DNA of 64,000 bases. Origin: Pseudorasbora parva (taxonomy: Eukaryota; Chordata; Actinopteri; Cypriniformes; Gobionidae). The position numbers and the translations under genes are program-made. The stretch spans positions 12,499,507-12,563,506 of the forward strand of contig NC_090180.1 of assembly GCF_024679245.1 (NCBI RefSeq), read 5' to 3'. Shown here one piece after another: positions 1 through 13,500 of the stretch. The notes beneath the pieces were generated by a model that made no database searches, was not told the origin of the DNA, and saw only the letters and a list, made by a program, of their open reading frames with translations. Each line of letters opens with the position of its first letter. The first letter of the stretch is position 1.

Positions 1-224
1 GATGGATACAAAAAAAAAGATAAGTTAATTTAATTTAATGTAAAAAACAATCAATAGACTATCTGCGAATAGACATTACTGCATGGTTATGAAATTCTAA
101 TACATTTTGATGGTTGAATTTTCAGTGAAAATAACTGTTGTGATATATTCTCTAAAAACTCATAGCATGATATTTATTTTTTGTCATACCACCCACTCCT
201 AGTCAGGATAATTCCTCATCAGTG

Positions 225-2474
225 CAGGGGTCGGTTCTTCGTACCTCGCTTAATACATCCGAGATGATTTGACAGATCCCAGATCTTTTAATCCTGATAA
301 CTGATCTCTGGCTAATTTGGTTCTTCAAACAAATTTGCGGATTGGATTAAAATATCTGGATTAAATTATCTGAGATCACTGCTCGTGCCTGTGTTCCCTG
401 AAGAGGGCAGATCCATCGATACTCGAAATCATGATCAACAATGCAGCGATTGTCAAAACAACGCAATGACATCATAGAATTAAAAAAAGACACATCCACC
501 TTTATAAGGAAACAGACAAACGACCAAACCAACATAAAAGTTAGATAAATTAAATGTGCACTGTTTTGATGAACATGATTACCAATTATTTATTTTCACG
601 ATTTTATAATATTTGTACACACTTTACATTTTTATTTTAATATTGTAATTTCATATTTAATTTAATTTGAAGCAGATTTATGTGACTATTAATTAAAGTT
701 TCTTAAAGATCAAATGATCTGCATCTCTTGCGCTGCATCAAGCCACTCCAGTATTATCCGTCATCACTCACATTAATGCACGACAAAGATTAACTGCACA
801 ATGGCCCTCATTTATCAATCTTGCGTAGAAACAGGTGTATATGTTGGCGTAAGATTATGCTTACACTCCTCTCACCGCCTGATTTATGAAGCTGTGCGTA
901 CCTCTGCAATCCAGGTGTACGCAATACTTGCCCTTGATAAATGTGGCGGCTGAAAACGATCGTCATTAGAATAACACGCCCCTATATATTCAAGTCTCCG
1001 CCTCCCCCACGCCCTCATTTTACGCCATGGACAAACAGAAGACGGCAAAGAAGCGAAACTTCTCCGACGTGGAGATCGGGCGCGCTCAATCATCTCACTA
1101 GTCCACTAGTCAGGGCACTGATTAGGACATAAGTCAATGGGCTGACTCCCTGATCACTGACGATCCTATTGAGATAATTGAGACGCGCGCCCATCGAGAT
1201 CAGCAGGGAAGTGGAAAAAAACCCCGAAATTGTTTTATTTGGGAGTTTAAAGAGTGGAATTAAAGGCACCTACAAAAACAAAATATGGACACAAATAATG
1301 AGTACTGTTAATAGTGTGGAGATTGAGAAGCGCACTCCAGCAGTTTAAATAGCTGTTTGGATGATAAATTACCATCACTGCATTATTTTACAGCACGTTT
1401 TGAAAAAATTAGCATTTAATTTCGTATCACGGCACATGTATTGGGGTGTAATAGTGATGATGATGTGATGTGGAGTAAGATTCATTCACATTAATAATTA
1501 CATGACAATTTGTAAGATTCTTCTTTTTATTATTATGATTATTATTCTTAATGACGCTTGTTATTTAGAAGAAGAATGTCGTTTTTATTGATTTTATTAT
1601 TATTTAAAAGAAGGTCATTTTTATTATTTTGTCAGTCTGAATTATTTTAGTCCCAGTCCGTGCGCAGCTGCCGGGCCAGACGGGCCTGAAACGTCAGATA
1701 CAGCGCACAGGCTGAGGAATACATATGCCTAAAAATCAAACGCTTTGGTAAAGTCACAAAAATTAAACATTGACGTTCATGTTGCACAAAAATAAACTAT
1801 GAATGTTGTTTTTGTGGTTTTTAACAGTGGGTCATATAGCATATCTTGTCAGTGCGTTTTGTGGTGTTAGGAATTGTTTTTCTGCGCATTTTCCCACTAA
1901 CTCAAACGTGCGTACACCACCTCCTGAGCTGGCGTAGGATTTGAGCGTGCCGTACGCCAACGTCCATATTGATAAATCTCAAAGTCACCGTGGGTTTGGG
2001 TGTACGCAAGGTGTACGCTGGAAATATGGTGTACACACTTTTGATAAATGAGGGCCAATGTGTGTAAACCTCCAATACATCTATAAAGTAATTATACCAT
2101 CACAATTCACAAAAAAAATCTTTCAATCAAGTGATATAGTATTATACACAAATTTTACAAAAAAACATTAAAATATTATTTTCAAATATACTTTTATATT
2201 TATTATCATTTTAAATTATTATTGCCCCTGGTTCAGTACTGAACTCTTGTAACGAAGTAGTAGTGGCTGGGACAGATTTTAAATATCACCTCAAGATGCA
2301 ATCTAATCCTGTTTACATGAAATAAGCTCCCGAGCAGGTTTAAACTATCGGACCTGTTGCTATGACCGCAAGTCCAGGATGAGCTTTGAAGAACCAAACA
2401 ATCCGAGATCAAGCCAAATCGTCAACAATCAAATCCAGCTAACTGAGTTAGCCACGTACAAAGAACAGGCCCCA
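225..2474. mobile_element. Outer inverted-repeat DNA transposon, interrupted
   Basis: Imperfect inverted ends: left 225-244 (GGTTCTTCGTAC) against right about 2455-2474 (GTACAAAGAAC). The sub-ends also mirror each other (GGTTCTTCAAA near 319 and TTTGAAGAACC near 2385). No target duplication was clear. A Harbinger-like element sits inside. Family not named with confidence. Confidence 0.6.
803..2056. mobile_element. Harbinger-like non-autonomous transposon nested in the outer element
   Basis: Perfect 16-bp inverted ends (ggccctcatttatcaa at 803-818, mirrored at 2041-2056) flanked by AAT on both sides (800-802, 2057-2059). A 3-bp duplication fits PIF/Harbinger. From 1027 it encodes MDKQKTAKKRNFSDVEI, like the Myb/SANT-type accessory protein of Harbingers (NAIF1-like), then stops. 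No transposase remains. Confidence 0.75.
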
Positions 2475-4483
2475 GGTCACAGTCCAGATTGAGGGAAGAG
2501 GGAACAGAGAATTTCTGTGCTATATTGACATGTGAATGTGTTTCTTATTGGTTATCCACATAATTCCTTTCAACAGTTGCCGCTAGAATATCGTCCTTTG
2601 CCACTAGAGGGACATTGACCCCTCTGAGCTCCCATGTGTCTTATACAAAGACAGGCTCTTGTGAAGGAAGTCTGAATAGTTTGACAGAGGAAGATAATCT
2701 GTGGATTGTGTCTTTTTTTAAATGGGGATGTTGAGAAGAAAGGCCAATCACCTTAGAGACCCGCCTCGAGTTACCTGTAAGGCTGACATTCTAGTGCGCA
2801 CGTCCCACTCACTCTTCAGCTTGCATTTTAACACCCCACATCCATGTCAGCCGCCTTCTTTCTCTTGATGGAATGCTATGAACTACAGGAAATCAGATGC
2901 ACATTTTTCCCCCTCCATCACACTCTGTCCATGCGGTCCTTTCTCTTAAAAAAAAAAAAATGCTGCATAGTTTTGCTGAAGAATCTCTCAGGGGCGCAGC
3001 AATAAAAGTGTCAAGTGTCTCAAGTTATTGAAATTCTTTCTTCCCCCACCCATGTCTAGAGCGAATCAGTGGCATCTGATTCACTGTATTTTTATCTTTG
3101 CCTCTGATCTGGAGATGTTATCTTATGACTCATTGCACCTGATAAAGTGATACCTGCATGTGTTTGAATGCCACAAGTAAATAGTAGTAATCGTTGTTAG
3201 TTTTTCCCCCATTCCTTTTATTCACATTGACAGAATTTTAAAGAAGTCTGTCCAATGATGCAAAAATGCTTTCAAGGTTTTTTCTTTGAGAGAACTTTCT
3301 AAATGTAGCCATTCCCGAACCGTATTTGAGCTGTAAAGGGGGCAGAAGTGGAAGCATTGTTGTGGAACTGCAGGATGTCCTGAGGAAGAAGTCAGCGTTC
3401 CACTGCAGGGGCCACTGAACCGCCCGCCTGCATTCAGAAGCAGAGAGGCATGAACCAGGAGCCACGCACCTCTCTCGCTCTCTTCTCCTGCGCCGTCTCC
3501 TCTGCTCACATTGTATCTGTGAGTATGGGTGGCAGTTGAGGTTGGGGATTCCCATCTTTGCCGACAGTCGCTGTGTTTTGTGTGGCATCCAATCAAAAAT
3601 TGTGCCTGTGCGGAACTGGAAATAACAGCTGAAGAGGTTGCTTTTTTTAAATGGCCTCGTCACTTTTTCTTGTATGTCAGGGAAAAAGTGGAAGTCAAGC
3701 TGTATTGTGAACTAGGCTGTGGTGTTAGTTCCTGAAGTTCTGGGGGAGTTTTGCCTTTTGTTAATCTATGCTTTACCCTGTCAAACTTGGATATGACTGC
3801 AAGCGCAAGTTAAAAGAGTTGGTAAGTTGGGTGAAAGTTGTTTGAACGTCCTCTGAATGTTTTGAGAGTTCAAGCTTTGTCAGTGTTTCCTGTAAAGGGG
3901 AGGCTCAGCTAGCAGACAGGAAGCTCTTGGTAAATGCAAATTTGTTTTGCCTCTCGGAGACTTTACCCGCTGTCTGTCACATATTTAACGTCAATAGGAT
4001 GTCCATTCTCTTCTAGCTGCTCCAAACATGGAAAATTAGCACCAATGTGGTGGGTAATCTTGTTGTGTGGTGATCAGTAATCTTGAAACAATGATGAAAA
4101 GCATCCTTTGATTTATTTACATGCAAACTAATTCGCCATTTGTGTTGTACTCTAGGGAAGCACATCTTGACTACTGCAGCATTAGACTCTAGACACAAGA
4201 ACCTAGAAGTAGAAGTAAAAAAAATTTGCACATCGCAGTGTTCAAAACCAGTCTGATTTTAAAGAATAATGGGTAAATATAATGGGTTAACTATATATTA
4301 TCAGTAAATGTTGTTTCTGCTCATCTGTCCTCAATAGCTACAGTGGTGCTCCCAGCTGTCAACAAATTCATATTGTCATAAACGCAGAGAGATCTATCTG
4401 AGTTTCTTATCATCATCTAATGAGAACTGTAAGTTCGGTGCCTTTTGGCTGCACTTCTGATGTGGTTTTTTCACTTCCCACAG
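2475..4483. other. Upstream or 5'-intronic sequence of arhgap29
   Basis: No coding exon supported. Mixed composition with poly-A and poly-T runs and several small ORFs without recognisable family. It may hold an alternative promoter or leader exon, but nothing decides this. Confidence 0.4.
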
Positions 4484-4580
4484 GCGTGAACATCAAGGAA
4501 GTCAATAACGAAAACAAAGGGACAATATTTGGTGAGATATACACATCGATCGACACTTTGGCATTCACCTTTGGCAATGT
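4484..4580 (+). CDS. arhgap29: arhgap29 window exon 1
   Basis: First recognisable coding exon, 97 bp, acceptor CACAG and donor GTGAGT. It opens with the last two bases of a split codon, so an upstream coding exon ending with one spare base is needed. It reads VNIKEVNNENKGTIFGEIYT and continues to AFTFGN, matching the segment about 115 residues into human ARHGAP29. Confidence 0.88.
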
Positions 4581-7500
4581 GTGAGTACTGTAGCCCTCTC
4601 TTCTAAATGTATTCTATGCTCTCCATCTGTATAGATTTAATTTTAGTTTCTATGTCGTGATTTTACAGCACATTTCATCTGTGCATTCTGTAGTCACCCT
4701 CTTACTGCTAATGAAATGTTCTTTTGCTGTTCTTTTAAAGGGTTGGTTCACCCAACAATAGTAATTCTGTCAAAAAATACTTGTCCTTATGTTGTTTTTA
4801 TCCCTTAAGACCTCCTTTCATCTTTGAAATGCAAATCTCAGAGGTTTTTGACCCTCCATTGATAGACTATCCATAGATTTATATGCACATAGATTCCTCA
4901 GCCCCATACCAGCCATCCGCCATTTTCGAACGGTCAAACCCGGTCATGAACGCGTTTTGTGAACATTTAAAAAAATTTGCCTATGCGTCTACAACCATAG
5001 TTATACACATGCAAGTATGAATTTATACATGCAAGAGACTGAAGCAGAACATTTTATTGGATTTAGTTTATCATTTAATGGCAGATAATTAATTCTGCAT
5101 GTTCTAAAAATATTGGTTAAAGAGCTTGTAAATATTATTGATCATCAGAGAACCCTCTTAGCTTTTAATAAAAGCAGTGAACTCATTATAAACAAGTTAA
5201 TTGGAAAAATCCTAAACAGTCAACCAATCAGCCATCAAAATAAATAAATTATAAAAATGGTAAAATTTATACAAGTATTATATAATTATAAAATGATAAC
5301 ATTACATTACTGCATTTAACCGTACATTTTTAAGAACAGAGATGAGTTAAAATGATAAATTATTATAAATTAATTTAAAATATGATTATAAATATTATAG
5401 ATACATTATTTGAATGCACATAGCTTCTTATCAATTCACCAGTTAACATTTACAACACTGCACGTAGTATAAAAATAGGGGTCACCATGGTCGATCTTTT
5501 TCGGTTTTGTGTTCGTCTGAACTACAACGAAATGCAATTTCACTCTCTGACAGTAGGTTGCGCTTATTGAACAGCAGAAATGTGTTGGTATTTCTACTGA
5601 CTAACACAATAATATGAAGAATGCATTAGAAAAACCTGTAATATTGAGTTAGTATAGGTTATAAAAACACATTCTCACCTCTGAACGGTTATCCCATTTC
5701 TTCGGGAATTTAAAACATGCCGGGTTTTACAACCAGAGGCAGCTCAGTGTTGTTGTTGTTGTTTTTTGTTTAAATTTAAAAGATGACAGCATCTGAAGTG
5801 TTGACCGTTCTAAAATGGCGGAGTGTCGACATGGCTGGAGTGATCAAATGAATGAGGCATCTACGTGTACATATCTATGGGACTATCCCTTTGTACTGTT
5901 CATATTTGTTATTTTTTTATTTTAGTGATTTATTTTATTTGATTATTCTTTTTGTGACAACGAACATCATTTCGTTACTGAATTATGTATGATCATGTTA
6001 TGTGCAGTGTCATCAATTATGTATTTTTTTTCTTCCTCTTTTTCCATTCAGAGTGTCTGACTTCCTTATGGGAGATGTAGACAGTGGCTCCAGGTTGGGG
6101 TACCCCCAAGCCAGAAGAAGTTGTGTAAGTTAACACTTTTAATGCCTTTTTAAAAAACACAGGTCACACAATTGCGCCTTCAAAGGTCCTTAAATAGTTC
6201 ACACAAAAAGTAATTTACTCACCCCCATGTTGTTCATACCCATGTGCTATATTTTCAGAGGAACAGCTCTTTTCTACACAACAACAGTTCATAGAGACCA
6301 CGTCTGCCAGTATAAAATACCATAAAAATAGTCCTTATGACTTGTGTGCTGTGTTCTATGTCTTCTGGGGCCATACGATAGCTTTATGTGAAAAGCAGAC
6401 TGAAATTTGAGGCAGTATTCACGATTTATAAACAAAAACAGCAACATATTTTTAGAACAAGTTTGAGTAAAGTAGGACAGGCAACGTTTTTTTTTAGAAA
6501 CACTTTTTGTTATACTGGTTGAAACGCTCCCCACCGAACCCCACCTTTTACAATTGCTCTTGAACCAAAACAACAAGCTTATGGCAACCCAAGATGTTCT
6601 ACTCAGAGCAGTTCACCTCCTCAGACTCGGATTTATGCATTTCTGGGACATCACCATCAATGGTGAAATTAATCTGCAGCCCGGTACTGAAACCCGGTAT
6701 GTAAACGGAGCGAATCAGAACGCAGATTTCGGTGCCTCATTTTTGTGCCACTTAAATGAAAACATGTTTCCGCGCTTTGGCTGGCGCTGAGACAGATGAG
6801 CCCAGCGTCTGTCACATATCACAACTATTCAGCGTTTTCAACCACATAAGGCTTATTTAAAGTTTCAGACATTTAGGGTGTTCTCACACTAGGCGATCTA
6901 AATCGTGCCCAAGCGCGTTTGACACCTAAAATCTGGTTCGGTTTTTTCAGTTAATTAAAGTACATTTAGGTTCATATGGGGTCTGGTTTTTAGATTCTTG
7001 ACAAACAGAGAATGTAGTTTGCAGCTGCAAATTCATTCATCAAAGCCAGCTGCCTTCATAATAATCTTCTGATACGTGCAATACAATCAAGTGAAAATAG
7101 CTGCACAGCATAAATGATCAATCTATTGGCAAAAGGGCTTTTCTTGTCTTCTTCAAAATAAACAGTTTCATTGTGAATGACATAAGTGTGCTCCCCCGGC
7201 CTGGTACGTTAAGTGCAATGTGAGTGCAGGACAGTGGGGAGGGGGGAGGGGGGACAATTGTGCTTAAGCACTGTACAAGGCAACAATGCCTAGTGTAAGT
7301 ATGCCCTTAAATTCAAAAAGTATTAGCAAAATATAAATGTATAGTTTAAATGATGTCTATGGAAGTAGCAATAACAATCCTTTCAGTCTTATTTATATCA
7401 GATATACTTTATATAGTTAACTACATAGTTTATCCTGTTCTTCTCCCATTTCACCATTCACTTACTTTCATGTATTTCATGAGATGTGGATGAATTTACG

Positions 7501-10500
7501 TGATGTAAATTCGACAGATCAGATTCTCTGACTTGTGGTGCAAACTAACATTGCGGCACCCATTGCACATTATAGATCAATTAACACGATCGTTTAAATG
7601 ACGAAACCCATTCACATATTTGAAAATCAGAATATCAAAGCATTTATCACTAAGTTAACAAGTTTGTGAATATTTTGAATTTAAAAAAAAGAAAAAAAAC
7701 TATAAAAGCAATGCATCTGTCATACAGCACTATTGTGGCTGTGGTGTGTCATGACATGTTGCCATGGAAATCTTTAGCCAGAGAAGGCAATATGGTCATA
7801 TTTATCAAATTATTTGCTGAAACTTTGAGCTGGTTTGTGGCAAGTATGACTGCTTTGTTTTTTATTAGGACTGTAACTGTTATTTAGTGTTAAATTAGGC
7901 CTATTGTAGTTGGGTTAGGTGGCTTGTTGTTTTGTATTTATTTATATATTTAAGTATACTTTAAACTTTTTAAGACATTTATATTAATTATTTGACAGTG
8001 GTAGGCATTCTTTAATATCATCCACTGTCGTTTTGTGGCTCTTTTGTTATTATAATTTTTTTTAAGTATCCGTTTAGGCACAGATATTGTTTTAAAATGA
8101 TTGATTTAGTACCTGTATCGTAAAAAACCCAACCCAGTCAGTGCTCTTTTAAGTAGTTTAAGTTCATTATTATTGTAATGTTATGTGATTTGGAGATGAG
8201 GTAAATTAACTCTTTGCAAACTCTGCTCTGGCTACGCGCGTTCATGTGTTTTGGAGTTGGCATACTGACGGGAGGTGGGATCTTATGATTTCAAAGCTAG
8301 CTTGCTATCGGTAGCCTCTCCGAAAATGCCTACCCTACCTTTAAGTTTAGATGTCTTTGAAAATAATGAAACCTGGCTGGCCCCTGTGATTTAAAGAGTA
8401 GGGTGTTTCAAGCTTTGATTGACCTAGATGTTGAGAGACAAGATGAAAGAGAAGCACTCAAAAGAAGCACCTTTTCATCCTTCACCTCTGTAATCATCCT
8501 TCTCATCCCGTGTGAAACATCTTTCCCTTTATCTCCTCTAGTCTTTTGAAACCCTCTCTGAAGATTCACGGGGCTGCAGTCAAAATGATCTGGCAGGTAA
8601 ATGGATTTCCTTTCTTTCTTCTTTATGTAGCCTTCTTTTACATCCTTCTATCTCTGTTTTTAGTGATAGAAGAGATAGAGGGCTTGTGCCGTTGAGGTGT
8701 TGCAGTGAATCTCATCGCTCATTTCATGTGCCCTTGAACAGAAATGCAAACTTTGAGTTTTAAGTTAACTTTAAACAAACCACACATGATAGGTGTTGTT
8801 CTAACAGAGAGACAGATGAGCAGTACTGACTAAGGTCATAATTGACAAGAGAGCTGTACACACCCCATACCTTCACACTTTTGTTGTTTTTCATATGGTC
8901 TAACATTCTTCTTGTTTGCCAAATGGTTGACATTCTTTTGGTTTTTTTTGGACGTTTGTGTGAGGAATGGGAACCACATGTGGCTTATTGGGCGGGGTGC
9001 TTGGATTCAGCACAGCTGAGCTGCGTGTCAGTGCATTTGACGAAGGTTAAGCACAGATTTTATGAGATGATCTCACACGCTCATGCCACGCAATATATCG
9101 TACATGCATCTAATGCAACCACAGATTAGTTTCAGTTTTAGAAACGTTCTTATGGGAATGGTGGAGAATATTTATTCCTCTTACAAGCAAGTCTGCCACC
9201 AATTTGAGGGCTGTCGTTGCCTTTAATAAGGCTATCTTGTAAAATTTGCCTTGTAACATTTGGCCTATAAACCAAATAAGGCGGTAACATTTAATAGTAG
9301 ATTTTAAATTACAGTTTTAGAGAGCATAGAGACGAGGTTGAGGAAATATAAATGTCTTCAAAGGGTACCTCTGCATTTTCAGCAATCTTTTTAAACAATG
9401 TGAAGCGTTTGTGTATTTTTTCATATGCAGTGTTCTGTGTGTTTTTAGATCATGCTCTATCTCCAGAGCTGTCCACTGTGGAGCAGGTGGACCTCCTTCT
9501 GCTGAAGAATGACAGTGGAGTAGAGTCAGCCTTACTCTATGCCAAGGCCTGGTCCAAATACACCAAAGACGTGTTGGCCTGGGTGGAGAAACGCCTCAGC
9601 CTGGGTCAGTCCATTCTTAAAGCCTGATCCTGCTTGTTTTGAGTCTTCAGGTTTGATTGTTAGTATTTCATGTGGTCCCTCTGTGTTTGACAGACATGGA
9701 ATGTGCCAAAAGTTTTGCCAAGATGGCAGAATCTGCAAAGGCAGTAGCAAGTCAGCAGGTAATGGCCTTTTTAGTATGTTGTTTTAATAAAATGAAGTGT
9801 GTTTTTTATTATTTTAAGGATGCATTAAATCAGCATCAATCAGCATTAGGGATGTCACAAGTACCGGTACTTTAGTACCAAGTTGGTTCTGAAATTTTAA
9901 AAATGTGACGATACCAGCATTTCTTGCGTACTGACTCCCGAGTATATTCAGTACTTGCAGCTGCGTTCAGTCAATTCTGTGTTAATCTAAGCGCAGGGCT
10001 CCAGACTGTAGCCGAATATATACTAGTGTATGTGAATATTACACTGCAAAATACTATTTAAATATTACTCCTGCATGTTCTGTGTGAATGGCGGGTGCCG
10101 ATGTGCGGGCACATGCATGCGCACACACATATACCACACACATGTGACGCTCGCTCGCTGTCTGTCTTTGTAGTCTCTGCCAACTAACGTGTGTCACTAT
10201 ATGAGGACACCAATGCATGAACCATTACTTCATGAGAATTTACTGTTTCATTTGAGAAAAGTAATATCATGAACACACTCAATGGTCTTCACGGCAACCC
10301 GTCAAGTTCAGTCTAACATGAAGAAATCGACAGAATATTTTAGGCTACTGTTGTACTGTAGATTTAGCTACATCTCTATGCAATAATTATTATTATTATA
10401 AGTAGACGTGTATTACGTACATCTTATTTTTCACTTGATCTTTTTTTTAATAAACAATGTTTAATTTTAAATAGCATACAAGCCTTTAAAGGTGCACTAT

Positions 10501-13500
10501 GCAGCTTTCCGTCCACTGGAGGGCGCCTATTCAAAACAAATTGTAGTTTGATGACGCAAAGTGTGAGCGCAGCATCTTGGGAGATGTGGTCTTCTCATCA
10601 CAGCTGGTGGAAAATAGGATTCGGGCAGAAATCACGTTCATGTATGCGGTTATTAACGTTACTGTAGTCTAAAGCAGAGCAGGACCGAGTGTTGTGGAGC
10701 TGAGCACAGCTGCTGGAGCGATTGTTAAACAAATACCCGCCTCGCAAATACCGGGACTTTTATTATGACGGGACGGGACACAGTCGCCTGCACAGATCCG
10801 CTCTTCCGGTTATAATTGCGAGGTAATGTAGCTCTATTTATCATATTAGATACGTTTAACTGTGTTTAAAACGATGTTATGACTTTACTCCGTGCGTTCA
10901 CTTGTTCACACTGCTAAGAGTAAAGCACTCCGGCCAAATAAAAGCCGAAACCGAATAAAAGGGTAACGCAGATATGACTCAATTGACAGGCGACTCCCTC
11001 AAATGCAATACTGAAACATCCCTGTCCTTAGTTAAAATAGCAATTTTCTCACAATTTACAAATAGTTGGAAACTTCTGGGATATTGTAGGTACTCAACTG
11101 AACAAAATATATAACACCGGCCTAGTGGTTTTTGGATATTTTACTGCAAAAATACTACATAGTGCACCTTTAAATGTTTATGTATTATTTACTTATAATG
11201 ATTATCATCATAAATAATAAATAACATTTAATTTAATTTAATAACATTTTTGCAAAATAGTTAAACAAGATACAAATAAAAACATTTTGCTGTGGTACCA
11301 AAATTGGTACCGAGTACCATAACAGTTTTATGCTATTGGTACCGACTACTGGAATTTTGGTACCGTGACATCCCTAATCAGCATATTAGAATGAATTCTA
11401 AAGGACCATGTGACAATTCATGTAAAATTCAGCTTTGTCATCACAGGAATTCAAATAAAAATAAAAACAATCTTCTTGACCATAAACTTTTGAACATTAT
11501 TATGGTGTTGGTTACATTATTGTGTGACTGTGTCTCTTTATCTAAAAGGACTACATGCCATTCCGGGATATTTACGTCTCTGCCTTTAAAAATGAGATTG
11601 AGTACAATCATGTTCTGCTCCAAACGTCTGCTGCTCTTCAAACCAACAAATTCATGCAGGTATAATCATTTGACTCTTCTGTACACTTTTAGCTATCTAG
11701 CCATCAAATAATTTCCTGTAATTTCATTCAATTCCTATAATTCCAATAGCCACTGCTGGCCCGCAAGAATGATCTGGACAAGCAAAGGAAAGAGATAAAG
11801 GAACAATGGCAAAGAGAGATGAAGAAAATGGTATCTATGATTACTTGAATTCTTTGAATTTCATCACTAACATTTCTTAAGCATGATAGCGCTTAATAAC
11901 CCATGTGTGTTTTTAGAGCGAGGCCGAGAACGCTTTGAAGAAGGCTCGGCTGCTGAAGGTGCAGAAGAAAGAGGAGTACGAGAAGGCACGCAGCTCCACC
12001 AGCCGCACCGAGGAGGAGCAGCCTACAGCAGGAGGCAGGACTCTGGAGAAGAAACGGAGGGTGGAGGAAGAGGCCCTCCAGAAGGTACTTGAGAAACTGC
12101 ACTATAAATCATTTTAAAGGTCTAAATTCAACTCCAACACTGTAACAGACTGCATAAACACGTACACACCCTGGCCTTTATTGTCCTTGTTTACTGGGCA
12201 TCAAAGTGGCAATAAGAAACAGAGTTTGTGGGAATTAATTTGCTTTTCTTTTAACATCCAATGTACTGTCTGAAAATGTGGCTGTATAATCTAAACATTA
12301 CTGCTGCTATAACAACTCTAGCAACTACATAGCATCACAATAAACACCACTCAGTAGACCTTAGCAAATGGGTGAGAGTTCTCTTTATATATTGTTAAAT
12401 TTTCCAAGCCTGTTTGGTGCTGCTAATGACACACTGGCTTTAAACAGGCTAGTAAAATCATTATGCTTTTGTTTGACTCAGTCTGTTTTTTTTTGGTGAC
12501 TGTAGGCAGAGGAAGCGCAGGAGCAGTATAATGCTTGTGTGGCTGATCTAGAGGCAAAGCAAGTCGGCTTGACAAACGCTAAGAGTGAAATCCTCGCTCA
12601 GATTCGGAAGCTGGTCTTCCAATGCGACCTCACTCTCAAAGCGGTCTGTATCACCTCATCATATACAACACTACAGTTAAAAAGTTTGGAGTCTGTAAGA
12701 TTTTATGTTTTTGAAATAAGTCTAATATACTCACTAATCCTGCATTTATGTGATAAAAAATACAGCAAAACAGTAATATTGTGTAACAATTATTACAATT
12801 TCAATATAATTTTAAAATGTAATTTATTCCTGTGATGGCAAAGCTTTAGTGTCACATGATCCTTCAGAATGCATTCTAATATTCTTATATGCTGCTCAAG
12901 AATCAATATTGAAAACAGTTGTGCTGCTCAATATTTTTGAGGAAACGGTAATAAAAATGTTTTCAGGATTCTTTGATAAGTTCAAAAGAACAGCATTTAT
13001 TTAAAACAGAAATCTTGTTACATTATAAACTTTTGAAATCTTACTGTCCCCATTCTTTTGAATGACATGTATCGAACAGTCCTTCATGAAAATAATTAAA
13101 AAAAATGTCCTATAATTGCATTCTGACTATTCTCTTGAACTCTTGTAGGTGACAGTGAACTGGTTCCAGATGCAGCAGGCTCAGACTGTGCCTCTGTCTG
13201 TCAACTACCAATCTCTAAGTGAACAGGCCAAAAAATATGAGCCAGGCCAGCGCTACTCTGAGTTTGTATGCAGCTTGCCTAAAGAGCGAGTATGGCTGGA
13301 GTCTCTGTCTCAGGACATCACCACTTCCTCAAAAACGGGGTTAGTCCACACTCAAATTTCTGTTTAAGCCGTGCATTGTTTGCATCTTCCTCAGGAAGAA
13401 TGATGAACGAAGCAGCAGTCGGTCATGGCGTGTTGTTTACCCAAGTGTTCTGGTCTCCGTAATCGCCGCCCCGTGCAAACTCTGCTTTTCAGCTTGACCT

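Noticed and set aside
803..2056. A functional Myb-like gene starting at 1027
   Set aside because: Only about 17 residues match the Harbinger accessory protein; the frame then loses similarity and stops after about 40 codons.
3222..3663. Minus-strand ORFs of 124 and 141 codons
   Set aside because: Two overlapping frames with unstructured, low-similarity translations, no splice context and no known domain. Chance ORFs are likely.
3768..3821. ATG-initiated 18-codon segment ending at a strong donor (GTAAGT), as a first coding exon of arhgap29
   Set aside because: It ends in phase 0, but exon 4484-4580 needs one carried-over base. Joined directly it reads GCG TGA, an immediate stop. It could at most be untranslated leader.
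7235..7252. G-quadruplex in the G-rich run
   Set aside because: It lies in the middle of a transposon-like repeat within an intron and has no positional link to a promoter or splice site.
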